A stretch of DNA of 64,000 nucleotides from positions 62,001-126,000 of the forward strand of contig NZ_JABFAJ010000011.1 of the NCBI RefSeq assembly GCF_013085345.1, given 5' to 3'. The notes beneath the pieces were generated by a model. The model made no database searches. It was not told the DNA's origin and saw only the letters and a program-made list of their open reading frames with translations. Both the position numbers and the translations under genes were made by a program. Of the stretch, positions 33,643 through 43,909 are shown one piece after another (positions within the stretch are counted from its first letter, which is position 1; each line of letters opens with the position of its first letter). The stretch comes from Isoptericola sediminis. GTDB taxonomy: Bacteria > Actinomycetota > Actinomycetes > Actinomycetales > Cellulomonadaceae.

Positions 33643-35856
33643 ATGACGCAGCAACAGTCGGCGCCGACCGACATCACCACGCTGGCGCGCGATCTCCTGC
33701 CGGAGGTCCACGACCCCGCGAAGGTGGTCACGGGTGGTGCCGTGCTCCTCGTCGACACCCGCACGCACGAGGTGGTCGACACGAACCCGGTCGGCGCGCG
33801 CATGGTCGGCGGCCTCGAGCTGCCGACCTCGCTCGGTGCCTGGTGCGCGGCGGCGGGCCTGTCCGTCCGGGACGCCGACATCTCCGCCGAGCGGGCCCTG
33901 GCGGCCGCTGTGGACGGCAGCTCCGGCGTCGCGGTGCTCTCCGCGCGGCAGAACGCTCCCGACGACCTCTGGGCCGTCGGCGTCCCGCTGGCCGGGGCCC
34001 CCGGAACCCTGGCGAACCGCGCGCTCGTGGTGATGCTGCCCGGGACGGGCCTGCAGGAGTCGCACCCGCCCTCGGAGTTCGACGGGCTGCAACGCCGCGC
34101 GGCCGTGGCGAGCCACCTCAGCTTCACCATCTCGGACCCGTCGCTGCCCGACGACCCGCTCATCTGGGTCAACCCGGCCTTCTGCGAGGTCACCGGTTAC
34201 ACGACGGACGACGTCCTGGGCACGAACTGCCGCTTCCTGCAGGGCGAGGGGACGGACCGCCAGACCGTGGCCCGCATCCGCGCCGCGCTGGACGCCGGGC
34301 AGGCCGTCGGCGAGACGCTGCTCAACTACCGCAAGGACGGGACCCCGTTCTGGAACCAGGTCGTCGTCTCCCCCATCCACGACGACGAGGGCAAGGTCAC
34401 CCACCACGTCGGCATCCAGACGGACGTCACGGAGCGGGTGCACCACGACCGCCGGCAGGCGCTGGAGCTCGACGCCGCCAACCGGCAGACCGAGAGCCTG
34501 CGGCGGCTGGCCTCCATCACCCAGGCCCTCGTCGACCTGTTCGACGAGGAGTCGGGAGCGGCCGCGCTGCCGGCCCTCGTGGCACCCCACTACGGCTCCT
34601 GGTGCGCCGTGCTGCTCGTCGACGAGCACGGCGCGCCGCGCATCGTGCACGGCGCCTCCCGCGACCCCGAGCGAGCCGACGACATCGCCGTGCTGGAACG
34701 CTCGCACCGCTGGATCCGCGAGTCCCCGACCGTCCTCAGGGTGCTCACCACCGGCACCGAGGAGATCTCCGAACCGTTCCCCGTCGACATCGACTCGCTG
34801 CCGCGCCGCACGGGCGCCGAGGAGCTCGCCGCCCTGCGGCGCCTCGGCCTCGGTTCGGCGATGGTGGTCCCGTTGCGGGGCCGGGAAGGCGACATCGGTG
34901 TCCTCATCGTCGTCAGCAGGGACGGCGACGTCGCGACCGCCTTCCCGCCCTCCGACGTCCACGACATCGTGGCCCTCGGGGCGCGGGCCGGGCTCGCCCT
35001 CGACAACGCGCGCCTCTACCGCCGCGAGCAGCAGACGGCGCTGACCCTGCAGCACAGCATGCTCCCGGAGATCGTCGAGGCTCCGGGCCTGGACTGCGCC
35101 GCGCTGTACGAGCCGGCCTCCGCGGGGGCCGACGTCGGCGGCGACTGGTACGACGTCGTGCCGCTGCCGGACGGCCGCGTCGCGATCTCGGTGGGCGACG
35201 TCGTCGGCCACGACATCCGTGCGGCCGCGTCGATGGGCCAGCTGCGTTCCGTGCTGCGCTCGGAGGCTTGGGCGGGGCTGTCACCGAGCGCGGTGATCGC
35301 CGGGGTCGACGACCTGGTGCGCGGTCTGCAGATGGCCGACATGACCACGTGCGTGTTCGCGGTCGTCGACCCCCCGGACGACGGTGGGAACCGCCGGGTC
35401 ACCTACACCCGGGCCGGGCACCACGCCCCGTTGCTGATGCACTCCCACCACGACGTCGAGAGGCTCGACGAGGCCCTCACGACGCCCATCGGGGCGCCGT
35501 TGCTGACCGGAGACGTGCCGGAGGCCTCGACGGTGCTGCACCCCGGCGACTCGCTGGTCCTGTTCACCGACGGTCTCATCGAACGCCGCGACCGGCCGCT
35601 GCGCACCCAGCTCGAGAACCTGCTGACCTGCGTCGAGGAGGTCGACCCCGACCTGGAGGCAGAGGCGTCGCGGGACGCGATCGTCGAGGCGTGCGCGGAC
35701 GGCACCCAGGAGGACGACACCTGCATCCTCGTGGTGCGCAACATCCCGGTGCCGTCGTCGGGCGAGGCCGACACCGAGATCCTCGGCCCGCACGAGAACC
35801 GCACCGGCTCCCGCCGCGGAAGCGGTCAGTCCTGCCGTGACTCCCACCAGGACTGA
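33643..35856 (+). CDS. LOV-GAF-SpoIIE protein phosphatase (probable blue-light sensor)
   Basis: Multidomain signalling protein of 737 aa. Residues 30-135 look PAS-like. Residues 150-265 form a LOV domain with the full flavin motif GTNCRFLQG (reactive Cys196) and the FMN contacts Asn228 (NYRKDG), Asn238 (FWN) and Gln259 (GIQ). A GAF domain spans about 297-460. The C-terminal PP2C-type SpoIIE domain has DVGGDWYDV (Asp501) and VGDVVGHD (Asp519), the metal ligands. In related proteins the phosphatase acts on anti-sigma antagonists, so light could switch a stress sigma factor; the partner is not in this window. Its 3' end overlaps that of cca by 31 bp. Confidence 0.93.
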   Translation: MTQQQSAPTDITTLARDLLPEVHDPAKVVTGGAVLLVDTRTHEVVDTNPVGARMVGGLELPTSLGAWCAAAGLSVRDADISAERALAAAVDGSSGVAVLSARQNAPDDLWAVGVPLAGAPGTLANRALVVMLPGTGLQESHPPSEFDGLQRRAAVASHLSFTISDPSLPDDPLIWVNPAFCEVTGYTTDDVLGTNCRFLQGEGTDRQTVARIRAALDAGQAVGETLLNYRKDGTPFWNQVVVSPIHDDEGKVTHHVGIQTDVTERVHHDRRQALELDAANRQTESLRRLASITQALVDLFDEESGAAALPALVAPHYGSWCAVLLVDEHGAPRIVHGASRDPERADDIAVLERSHRWIRESPTVLRVLTTGTEEISEPFPVDIDSLPRRTGAEELAALRRLGLGSAMVVPLRGREGDIGVLIVVSRDGDVATAFPPSDVHDIVALGARAGLALDNARLYRREQQTALTLQHSMLPEIVEAPGLDCAALYEPASAGADVGGDWYDVVPLPDGRVAISVGDVVGHDIRAAASMGQLRSVLRSEAWAGLSPSAVIAGVDDLVRGLQMADMTTCVFAVVDPPDDGGNRRVTYTRAGHHAPLLMHSHHDVERLDEALTTPIGAPLLTGDVPEASTVLHPGDSLVLFTDGLIERRDRPLRTQLENLLTCVEEVDPDLEAEASRDAIVEACADGTQEDDTCILVVRNIPVPSSGEADTEILGPHENRTGSRRGSGQSCRDSHQD

Positions 35857-37313
35857 AGCTCGGCGGTCGCCCGCTCCTCGCCCAGGGGACCGTGCTCCAT
35901 CCGCAGACCCAGCAGGTGCTGGTAGGCCTGCCCGACGACGGGACCGGGACCGACACCGAGGATCGCCATGATCTGCGTGCCGTCCAGGTCGGGCCGGATC
36001 GAGTCGATCTCCTCCTGCTCGCGCAGCCGGGAGATCCGCTCCTCGAGGTCGGTGTAGGCGTCGGCGAGCCGCTTGGCCTTGCGCCGGTTGCGGGTGGTGC
36101 AGTCGGCCCGGGTGAGCCGGTGCAGACGCTCGAGCAGGGGCCCGGCGTCGGTGACGTAGCGCCGCACCGCCGAGTCCGTCCACGCGCCGTCGCCGTACCC
36201 GTGGAACCGCAGGTGCAGCTCGACGAGCCGGGAGACGTCCTTGACGACCTGCTTCTCGTACTTCAGGGCGCGGAGCCGCTTGGCCGTCAGCTTCGCCCCG
36301 ACGACCTCGTGGTGGTGGAAGCTCACGCCGCCCCCGGGCTCGAACCTGCGGGTGGCGGGTTTGCCGATGTCGTGCAGCAGCGCCGCGAGGCGCAGCACGA
36401 GGTCCGGGGCGGGCACGGCGCCGTCGGGACCCGTCTCCTGCGCGATCGCCTGGTCGAGCACGATCAGGGAGTGCTCGTAGACGTCCTTGTGCCGGTGGTG
36501 CTCGTCGATCTCCAGGCGCAGGGCCGGCAGCTCGGGCAGCACGTGGTCGGCCATCCCGGTGTCGACCAGCACCTCGAGACCGGCGCGGGGGCGCTCCGAG
36601 CAGAGCAGCTTGGACAGCTCGGCCTGGACCCGCTCGGCCGAGACGATCTCGAGCCGGCCGGCCATCTCGTCGATCGCTGCGCGGGTGGCGGGTTCGACGG
36701 TGAACCCGAGCTGGGCGGCGAACCGCGCGGCACGCAGCATCCGCAGCGGGTCGTCGTCGAAGGACCGCTCGGGTTCGATGGGTGTGCGCAGCACCTGGGC
36801 GGCCAGGTCCGACAGCCCGCCGAACGGGTCCACGAACGTCAGGTCCGGCAGGCGCACCGCCATGGCGTTGACCGTGAAGTCGCGTCGCGAGAGGTCGCCG
36901 TCGAGGGTGTCGCCGAACGCCACGACCGGCTTGCGCGACTCGGGGTCGTAGGTGTCGGAGCGGTAGGTCGTGACCTCCACGACGACGTCGTCACCCGCCG
37001 TCCCGCCGTCCGTATCCCGTGCGTACCGCCGGGCGCCGATCGTGCCGAACTCCTTGCCGATGTCCCAGTGCGCGTCACCCCAGCGGGCCAGGAGGCGCTC
37101 GGTCTCGTCCGGCGTCGCCGAGGTCGCGAAGTCGAGGTCGGCGCTGGTCCGGCCGAGGAAGGCGTCGCGGACCGGACCGCCGACGAGGGAGAGCTCGTGG
37201 CCGGCGGCGGCGAAGATCTCGCCGAGCTCGACGGCGGCCGGTGCCATCTGGGCGAGCACACCGAGGGCTCGGCGCAGCAGCGCCGCGGGGGCGGGAGAAT
37301 CTGGGGTCGACAC
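35826..37313 (-). CDS. cca: CCA tRNA nucleotidyltransferase
   Basis: 495 aa. The nucleotidyltransferase head has LVGGPVRDAFLGR (45-55) and the catalytic DLD at 59-61, then RRDFTVNAMAVRLPD and the RNA-binding region RAARFAAQLGFTVEPATR. An HD phosphohydrolase domain with LLHDIGKPATR follows, as in actinobacterial PcnA/Cca proteins. It adds or repairs the CCA end of tRNAs. GTG start at 37313. It is divergent from the Nudix gene, the same arrangement as pcnA and its neighbour near oriC in mycobacteria. Confidence 0.96.
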   Translation of the reverse strand: MSTPDSPAPAALLRRALGVLAQMAPAAVELGEIFAAAGHELSLVGGPVRDAFLGRTSADLDFATSATPDETERLLARWGDAHWDIGKEFGTIGARRYARDTDGGTAGDDVVVEVTTYRSDTYDPESRKPVVAFGDTLDGDLSRRDFTVNAMAVRLPDLTFVDPFGGLSDLAAQVLRTPIEPERSFDDDPLRMLRAARFAAQLGFTVEPATRAAIDEMAGRLEIVSAERVQAELSKLLCSERPRAGLEVLVDTGMADHVLPELPALRLEIDEHHRHKDVYEHSLIVLDQAIAQETGPDGAVPAPDLVLRLAALLHDIGKPATRRFEPGGGVSFHHHEVVGAKLTAKRLRALKYEKQVVKDVSRLVELHLRFHGYGDGAWTDSAVRRYVTDAGPLLERLHRLTRADCTTRNRRKAKRLADAYTDLEERISRLREQEEIDSIRPDLDGTQIMAILGVGPGPVVGQAYQHLLGLRMEHGPLGEERATAELQSWWESRQD

Positions 37314-37418
37314 GACTGCCTATCTTCCCAGATCCCCGTGCCCGCTGCGCGCCCGCCCGTGTCGTCCCCGGTCGGCGGCGTCGTCGGGGCCAGCGGGTTC
37401 TCTCGGTAGGGTAGGTCC

Positions 37419-38024
37419 ATGTCATCTGCGGTACCGGCACCCGGCGCTCCCGAGGAGCGCCCACCCGTGCCGGTACCGGTCCCCCCGGGCGGGCACCCCC
37501 TCAAGGTCGACCCGGCGCGGCTGCGTCGCCGCGCGACGGCGCCGAGCACCCCCGGAAGCACGGGCCACCTGCCGGTGGTCGACGAGACGTCGGCCGGTGG
37601 GCTGGTCGTCGAACGGCACGTCTCGGGTCACCGGGCCGCGGTCATCCTGCGGCGCAACCGCGCCGGCCGGCTCGAGATGTGCCTGCCCAAGGGTCACCTG
37701 GAGGGAGCCGAGACCCCGGAGGAAGCCGCGGTGCGCGAGATCCGCGAGGAAACCGGGATCCAGGGCACCGTACGCCGGACCCTCGGGGTCATCGACTACT
37801 GGTTCAGCGGGGAGGACCGCAGGGTCCACAAGGTGGTCCACCACTTCCTGCTGCGTGCCGACGGGGGCCTGATCACGGCGGCCGACGACCCGGACGGCGA
37901 GGCGGAGGACGCCCGCTGGGTGCCACTGATCGAGCTGCCGGACCGGCTGGCGTATCCCAACGAGCAGCGCCTCGCGGCGACGGCCCTGCACGTCCTGACC
38001 CATACCCCGGACCTGGTCGAGTGA
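37419..38024 (+). CDS. Nudix hydrolase (MutT4-like position)
   Basis: 201 aa. A proline-rich, poorly ordered N-terminus of about 55 residues precedes the Nudix domain. The box reads GHLEGAETPEEAAVREIREE followed by TGI. Length, position and the LPKGHLEGAE context match the Nudix gene between pcnA and the DUF6049 gene in other Actinobacteria. Substrate not known. The downstream DUF6049 gene starts ten bases after the stop, so they form an operon reaching to murJ. Confidence 0.92.
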   Translation: MSSAVPAPGAPEERPPVPVPVPPGGHPLKVDPARLRRRATAPSTPGSTGHLPVVDETSAGGLVVERHVSGHRAAVILRRNRAGRLEMCLPKGHLEGAETPEEAAVREIREETGIQGTVRRTLGVIDYWFSGEDRRVHKVVHHFLLRADGGLITAADDPDGEAEDARWVPLIELPDRLAYPNEQRLAATALHVLTHTPDLVE

Positions 38025-38034
38025 GGCCCTGCGC

Positions 38035-40149
38035 GTGATCCACTCCCGGACGAGGGGCGCCCGCAGCCGCGCCCTGCTCCTCCTGCTGTCCGCCCTGCTG
38101 CTGGTCGCACCCCTGGTGCTCCTGCCGACCGCCCCGGCGTCCGCCCAGGAGCACGTCACCACCGAGATCGTGGCGGTCTCGCCGACGGTCGTGGGTCCGG
38201 ACGACACCCAGGAGATCACGCTCCGTGTCACCAACGACGGCGACACCGAGCTCACCGGCCTCACCGTGGATCTCGGTGTGGGCTGGCGGCCGGTCACCAC
38301 GCGGACCGAGGTCGCCTCCTGGTCGACGGCGGAGACAGGTCTGGCCGGGACCCAGCTGAGCGAGCAGCTCGATCCCCTGCCGCCCGGCGAGTCCCTCGAG
38401 GTCACGCTGTCGCTGGACGTCGAGGACCTCCTCCTCGGGGAGAACGCGCCGTGGGGGCCACGGCAGATGTCGATCCGTCTCCACGACGCCCGGACGACGC
38501 TGGAGACCCTGCACACGTTCATGATGTACGACCCGGGCAGCGGTGCCTCGTCCGGGCGACAGGGTGCCCCGGCGCCCGTCTCGCTGAGCGTGGCCGCGCC
38601 CGTGACCGGTCCGGCCTTCGACCCGGCCGCACCCGAGGACTACGCGGACGCGGTCGCGGCCTGGAGCGCGCCGGGTGCCCCGTACGACGAGCTCCTCGCG
38701 GCGGCCACCTCCGAGGTCGGCGCGCTCTCGCTCGCCGTCGACCCCGCCGTCGTGGCGACCGCCGAGCAGTCGGTGGACGACGATGCCGCCCGGTGGGCCG
38801 ACCTGCTGCTCCGGGAGGGCGGTCCCGGCGTCGTCACCCTGCCCGTCGGCGACCCCGATCTGGCAGCGCTCGCCCACGCGGACGTCGACGCGCAGGACAT
38901 CGCCCGGATCGCCGGGGGCCGGGACGTGCTGCCCGAGGACTGGGCGGCGGCCGACGACTGGGGGCCCCGCATCGCCTGGCCCGCCGGGGTGGTGGACGCA
39001 CCGACGGTCGTGGCCGCCGACGCCGCGGGTGCCCGGGCGTTGCTCGGCACGGAGGGCATCGCGCTGCCCGAGGCCCCGGGCTCGCTCGGCTCCGTGGCGA
39101 GCGGGTCCGGTCCGCTGCGCGTCGCCGTGCCGGACGAGGCGATCAGCGCGGTGCTCGACGACGCCACGGGCTCCGGCGGTGCGGTCTCCGAACCGGCCGC
39201 CACCGTGCAACGGCTCCTCGCGGACACGGCGGTGCTCGCCGCGGACGCGGCCGAGGCGGCGGCCGCCACCCCCGTCGTGGCGGCCCTGCCGCGGGGCTGG
39301 TCACCGGACGTCGCCACCTTCGACGCCGTGCTCGGGGCGTTGGCCGAGCAGAGCTGGGTCGAGCTCACCGACCTCGGCGAGGCGCTGGCCCCCGCCGACG
39401 ACGGTCGGAACGCCCGCGTGGCCGAGGAGACGGTGGCGGACGCCGAGCTGTCCCCCGGCTCCGTCCGCGGCCTGATCTCCACCTCCGAGGACGTCGCCGC
39501 CTTCGCCACCGTCGCCGCGGATCCGGGCACCCTCACCGCCGGGGTGGACCGCGACCTCTTCGCACCCTTGTCGATCGCCTATCGGGACACCCCCGAGGCC
39601 CGGGCCGGCGCCGTGGAGCTGGCGCAGGCGAACGCCGCCCAGGTGCGGTCCGGCATCAGCGTCCTGGACCGGGCCGACGTCCTGCTGATCAGCGACGCCG
39701 GAGACCTCCCGGTCCGCATCCGCAACGATCTGCCCGTCGACACCCGCGTCACCGTGCGGCTGCGGCCCGACGACCCCCGGCTGGTCGTGGAGACGGTCCC
39801 CGAGATCGTCGTCCCGGCCGGCACCTCCCGGGACGCCCAGGTCCGGGTCCGGGCGATCGGTTCCGGTGACGTGACGCTCGCCGTCGAGGTGCTGGCACCG
39901 AGCGGTGTCGAGGTCGCCCCGCCCACCGAGTTCGCCCTGCGGGTGCGGGCGGGGTGGGAGACGGTCGGCACCGCCGTGATGGCGGCCGGCATCGGCCTGC
40001 TGTTCCTCACCGGCATCTGGCGGACCGTCCGCCGCGGACGCTCCGACCGTCGCACCACCGGCGAGCAGGTCGCCGAGTCCGCCGTCCCGACGGGCCGGAC
40101 CACGACCGTGCCGCCCCAGGCCCCATCCCCGGAGGACACCGCGTCATGA
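38035..40149 (+). CDS. DUF6049 family exported, membrane-anchored protein
   Basis: 704 aa. A Sec signal peptide (LLLLLSALLLVAPLVLLPTA) ends at ASAQE near residue 38. The large outer region begins with an Ig-like/NEW3-type beta domain (about 40-150) and continues as an Ala/Asp-rich mixed domain. A second beta domain (VRIRNDLPVDTRVTVRLRPD) precedes one membrane helix at about 644-662, and the tail is cytoplasmic. It corresponds in place and layout to the conserved protein between the Nudix gene and mviN in mycobacteria. The role is unknown; synteny with murJ suggests envelope assembly. The start is GTG 38035; the stop overlaps murJ by four bases. Confidence 0.88.
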   Translation: MIHSRTRGARSRALLLLLSALLLVAPLVLLPTAPASAQEHVTTEIVAVSPTVVGPDDTQEITLRVTNDGDTELTGLTVDLGVGWRPVTTRTEVASWSTAETGLAGTQLSEQLDPLPPGESLEVTLSLDVEDLLLGENAPWGPRQMSIRLHDARTTLETLHTFMMYDPGSGASSGRQGAPAPVSLSVAAPVTGPAFDPAAPEDYADAVAAWSAPGAPYDELLAAATSEVGALSLAVDPAVVATAEQSVDDDAARWADLLLREGGPGVVTLPVGDPDLAALAHADVDAQDIARIAGGRDVLPEDWAAADDWGPRIAWPAGVVDAPTVVAADAAGARALLGTEGIALPEAPGSLGSVASGSGPLRVAVPDEAISAVLDDATGSGGAVSEPAATVQRLLADTAVLAADAAEAAAATPVVAALPRGWSPDVATFDAVLGALAEQSWVELTDLGEALAPADDGRNARVAEETVADAELSPGSVRGLISTSEDVAAFATVAADPGTLTAGVDRDLFAPLSIAYRDTPEARAGAVELAQANAAQVRSGISVLDRADVLLISDAGDLPVRIRNDLPVDTRVTVRLRPDDPRLVVETVPEIVVPAGTSRDAQVRVRAIGSGDVTLAVEVLAPSGVEVAPPTEFALRVRAGWETVGTAVMAAGIGLLFLTGIWRTVRRGRSDRRTTGEQVAESAVPTGRTTTVPPQAPSPEDTAS

Positions 40150-41879
40150 CCACCGATCCCCCTGAGCCGGGAGCACCCGACGCCACCCCCGCCGGACCCG
40201 ACGACGCGTCCGGTCGGACGGCGGACCCGCACGGGGTGCGCAGGGCGAGCCTGGGCAAGGGTTCGCTGGCGATGTCGTTGGGCACGGCCGCCTCGAGGGC
40301 GTCGGGCCTGGTGCGCACGATGCTGCTCGTCGGCGCGGTCGGTGCCGTCGGGACCGTCGCCAACGCCTTCGACATCGCGAACAAGCTGCCGAACATGCTG
40401 TTCGCGCTGATCTCGGCGGGTTTCCTGCAGTCGGTCCTGGTGCCGCAGATCATGAAGGCGATGTCGGCGCGCAACGCCCGCGAACGCCTCGACAAGCTGC
40501 TCACGATCTCGGGGCTCGGCCTGCTGTCCGGCACGATCGTGCTGGTGGCGGCGGCGCCCCTGGTCGTGCACCTCATGACGCTCAGCGACGCCTGGACGCC
40601 CGAGGCCCGGCAGCTCGCGGTGGTCTTCGCGTACTGGTGCCTGCCGCAGCTCTTCTTCTACGGCCTGTACACGCTGCTGGGTCAGGTGCTCAGCGCGCAC
40701 GGCCGGTTCGCGGCGTACGGCTGGGCCCCGGTGGCGAACAACGTCGTCTCGATCGTGGGGTTCGGCACCTTCATCCTGCTGTTCGGGCAGGCGCCCGACG
40801 CGGGTCTGGACGACGTGGGGGCCTGGACGACGGTCCAGACCCTGGTGCTCGCCGGCACCGCGACCCTCGGGATCGCCGCGCAGTCCGCGATCCTCGTGCC
40901 CGCGCTGCGCAAGGCCGGGTTCCGCTGGGGCTTCCGGCTGGGGCTGCGCGGCATCGGCCTGCGGTCGGCCGGCAAGGTGGTCGGCTGGACCATCGGCGCC
41001 GTCGTCCTGGAACAGCTCGGTGTCATCTACCTGACGAACGTCACCGGTGCCGCCGGCCAGCTCGCCGAGGACCTCGGTGAGGTCGCGGGCGGGCCCGCCG
41101 CCTACACCCAGGCGATGTCGATCTACCTGCTGCCCCACTCGCTGGTCGTGGTCTCGATCGTCACGGTGCTGTTCCCCCGGATGAGCGCCGCCGTCAACGC
41201 GGGCGACCTGCCGGGTGTGCGCCGGGACATGTCGCTCGGGCTGCGTTCGGCGGGCATCTTCTCGGTCTTCTCCGCGACGGCGCTCCTCGTCCTCGCGTTC
41301 CCGCTGACCAAGGCGCTGCTCCCCTCCGCGTCCGAGCTCGAGGTGGAGGCGATCGCGCCGATCCTGCGGGCGATGGCGGTCGGGACCATCGCCCTCGGCG
41401 CCACCGTGCTGGTGCGACGCATGTACTTCGCCTTCGAGGACGGTCGCAGCATCTTCGTCATCCAGATCATCGCCACCGTCTCGCTGGTGGCCGGGTTGTG
41501 GATCGCCACGGAGACGCTGCCCTACACGGCGTGGGCGGCCGCGGCCGGCGGGTCCTTCGCCCTGGCCACGTGGATCTCCCTGCTGCTGCGCATCCGCGGC
41601 ATGAACCGCAAGCTGCACGGCATGGACGGCGCCCGCGTGCTGCGGCTGTACGTCCGCGCCCTGCTCTCCGCGGCTGTCGCGGGGGGCCTCGGGTGGCTGA
41701 CGATCCGGCTGCTGGACGCGTCGGCGTCGTCCTCGTGGGGCTTCGCGGTGCTGACGACGGCCGTCGCGGGCCTGGTCATGGGTGCTGCGTACGCCGGGCT
41801 GCTGAAGCTGATGCGGGTCCGGGAGCTCGACGACGCGCTCGCCCCGATCCTGCGCCGCCTCCGCCGGGGACCCGCATGA
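40146..41879 (+). CDS. murJ: Lipid II flippase MurJ (MviN)
   Basis: 577 aa with about fourteen membrane helices, the MurJ number. Core signatures are GTAASRASGLVRTMLLVGAV, ANKLPNMLFALISAGFLQSV and LPQLFFYGLYTLLGQVLSAH. It moves the peptidoglycan precursor lipid II across the membrane. The ATG overlaps the DUF6049 stop (ATGA). In mycobacteria the same protein carries a C-terminal pseudokinase and outer domain; here MurJ ends after the last helix, and the pseudokinase is the next gene, 91 bp downstream. Confidence 0.96.
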   Translation: MTTDPPEPGAPDATPAGPDDASGRTADPHGVRRASLGKGSLAMSLGTAASRASGLVRTMLLVGAVGAVGTVANAFDIANKLPNMLFALISAGFLQSVLVPQIMKAMSARNARERLDKLLTISGLGLLSGTIVLVAAAPLVVHLMTLSDAWTPEARQLAVVFAYWCLPQLFFYGLYTLLGQVLSAHGRFAAYGWAPVANNVVSIVGFGTFILLFGQAPDAGLDDVGAWTTVQTLVLAGTATLGIAAQSAILVPALRKAGFRWGFRLGLRGIGLRSAGKVVGWTIGAVVLEQLGVIYLTNVTGAAGQLAEDLGEVAGGPAAYTQAMSIYLLPHSLVVVSIVTVLFPRMSAAVNAGDLPGVRRDMSLGLRSAGIFSVFSATALLVLAFPLTKALLPSASELEVEAIAPILRAMAVGTIALGATVLVRRMYFAFEDGRSIFVIQIIATVSLVAGLWIATETLPYTAWAAAAGGSFALATWISLLLRIRGMNRKLHGMDGARVLRLYVRALLSAAVAGGLGWLTIRLLDASASSSWGFAVLTTAVAGLVMGAAYAGLLKLMRVRELDDALAPILRRLRRGPA

Positions 41880-41970
41880 CGGGTCTCTCCCTCTACCATG
41901 GTCGGCAGGAACGCCCCGCCGGACCGTCCCGACGATCCTCGCTCCCCCACACCACCACGGAGGCCTCCAG

Positions 41971-43827
41971 GTGACCACCGCCCAGCCCGGGACCGTCATG
42001 GTCGACCGCTACCGGCTGAACCAGCACGCCGCCACCGACCTGGCGGCGGCCGAGGCCTGGGAGGCCCACGACCAGATCCTGGACCGTCCGGTCCGCGTCA
42101 CGTTCGTGACCGGCCCGCAGGCGCCGGCGGCGATCGACGCCGCCCGCCGCGCCGCGCTGGTGGCCGACCCGCGGCTGTGCCGCGTCCTCGACGTCGGCAG
42201 CACCGACCTCGGCACCGGCGAGATGTCCTACGTGATCACCGAGCCGTACACCGGGGAGTCCCTCACGCAGATCGTCTCGCGCGGCCTCGTGGACGCCCAG
42301 CAGGCTCGGGCGCTCATGGGTGAGGCGGCCACGGCCCTGGAGTCCGCGCGTCAGCGGGGCGTGCACCACCTGGCGCTGCGGCCGGAGGCGGTGCGGGTCG
42401 ACGGTCACCGCGTCGTGGTGACCGGGCTCGGGATCGACGCCGGGCTGGCCGACGCCGAGGCGGCGGGGAGCGACGCAGCGGCCCGGGACGCCCGCGGTGT
42501 CGTTGCCCTGGGCTACTACGCGCTCACCGCGCGGTGGCCCGGCGAGGCCCTGGACGTGAGCTGGATCGCGCCCGACGCCGTGCGACCGCTGCCCGCCCAG
42601 ACCGGCCCGCACGGGGTCCTCGGGGTCTCGGAGCTCGTGCCGCACGTCGACGAGCAGATCGACGAGCTGGTGCGACGGACCTTCGGCGACGAGGGCCAGG
42701 CGCCCGCCGATCCCGGCGAGGTCGTCGCCACGCTCGAGCCCTGGGGCCAGGTCTCCGTCCTGGGATCCCTGCCGCAGTTCGTCCAGCCGACGCCGGAACG
42801 CCCGGTGCGCTCGTCCGTGCTCGGTGCCGGCAGCCCGGCCGGCACCGAGAGCCTGCCCGGGACGCCTCCGCCCGCTCCTCCCGTGCGCCGGCCCTCCAGC
42901 GGCCGGATCGCCCGGGGTGCGGCGATGGGAGGCGCGGCCGGCGCCGCCTACGGTGCCGCCCACGGCGGCTACGCGCAGCAGCCCACCCAGGCTCAGCCCC
43001 CGGCCTACGGTCAGCAGGCTCCCTACGGCCAGCAGCCGCCGTACGGCCAGCAGGCCGCCCATGGCCAGGCCCCGGCCGCCGCCCCGGGGCAGGTCCCCCC
43101 TCCGCCGCCGGGAGCCGGGTACGGCCCGGCGGCCGCCGGGAGCCCGACCACGGGCTCGTTCGACTCGACCGCGGCACCGCGTCGGCGCGGCGTGAACCCC
43201 ACGCCGATCGTCCTGGCCATGATCCTCGTCGGCGTCGTGATCGCCGCCGTCTGGGCGGTGAGCCAGGCGCTCAGCCCCTTCGACGTCACCACCGTCGCCG
43301 AGGACCCGTCCCAGGAACCGGCCCCCGCGGCGAGCGAGGGCACCGACGGCAGCAGCGGCGAGAGCGGCGAGCCGGAACCGACCGAGTCGGAGAGCCCCGA
43401 GGTCCGGCCCATCATCGAGGCCGGCAGCGAGATCGACCCGCTCGGCAACGGTGAGAAGCCGGAGAAGGTCGAGTTCGCCTTCGACTCCGACCCGTCGACG
43501 TTCTGGCACACGTACACCTACGAGAACGACCCGGTCTTCGGGGGCTTCAAGGAGGGCCTCGGCTACCAGGTCGAGCTGCGCGAGCCCGCGCCCGTCACCG
43601 AGATCGAGCTGAACACCAACAGCGAGGGCGGTGCGTGGGAGCTCCGCCGTGTCGGGAGCGACGCCCCGGAGAACGGCGAGGTGCTCGCGTCGGGGTCCTA
43701 CTCGTCCGACACCGTCATCGAGCTGGACGAGCCCGTCGTGATGGACGGTTTCGTGCTGTGGACCTCCGAGCTGCCGACCTCCGAGGGAGAGTTCCGCCTC
43801 GAGCTCAACGAGATCACGGTGTCCTGA
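41971..43827 (+). CDS. Membrane-anchored pseudokinase, separate partner of MurJ
   Basis: 618 aa. Residues 5-270 follow the protein-kinase fold but lack its catalytic residues: no VAxK lysine in [10 protein letters not shown], the HRD loop is HLALRPEAV (133-141), and DFG is replaced by GLG at 152-154. A Pro/Gln/Gly linker with YGQQ repeats leads to one membrane helix (about 410-432). The outer part has an acidic Ser/Glu linker and a discoidin-like beta domain ending [10 protein letters not shown]. This matches the pseudokinase half of mycobacterial MviN, which binds the FHA protein FhaA. GTG start at 41971 with GGAGG upstream. Confidence 0.9.
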   Translation: MTTAQPGTVMVDRYRLNQHAATDLAAAEAWEAHDQILDRPVRVTFVTGPQAPAAIDAARRAALVADPRLCRVLDVGSTDLGTGEMSYVITEPYTGESLTQIVSRGLVDAQQARALMGEAATALESARQRGVHHLALRPEAVRVDGHRVVVTGLGIDAGLADAEAAGSDAAARDARGVVALGYYALTARWPGEALDVSWIAPDAVRPLPAQTGPHGVLGVSELVPHVDEQIDELVRRTFGDEGQAPADPGEVVATLEPWGQVSVLGSLPQFVQPTPERPVRSSVLGAGSPAGTESLPGTPPPAPPVRRPSSGRIARGAAMGGAAGAAYGAAHGGYAQQPTQAQPPAYGQQAPYGQQPPYGQQAAHGQAPAAAPGQVPPPPPGAGYGPAAAGSPTTGSFDSTAAPRRRGVNPTPIVLAMILVGVVIAAVWAVSQALSPFDVTTVAEDPSQEPAPAASEGTDGSSGESGEPEPTESESPEVRPIIEAGSEIDPLGNGEKPEKVEFAFDSDPSTFWHTYTYENDPVFGGFKEGLGYQVELREPAPVTEIELNTNSEGGAWELRRVGSDAPENGEVLASGSYSSDTVIELDEPVVMDGFVLWTSELPTSEGEFRLELNEITVS

Positions 43828-43909
43828 CCCCTTCGGAATGTCCCGGGGGTATCGCATGTTGCCACCAGGTGCCGGCCTCCGACCGGATCCCAGACTTCCA
43901 GGAGAGATT

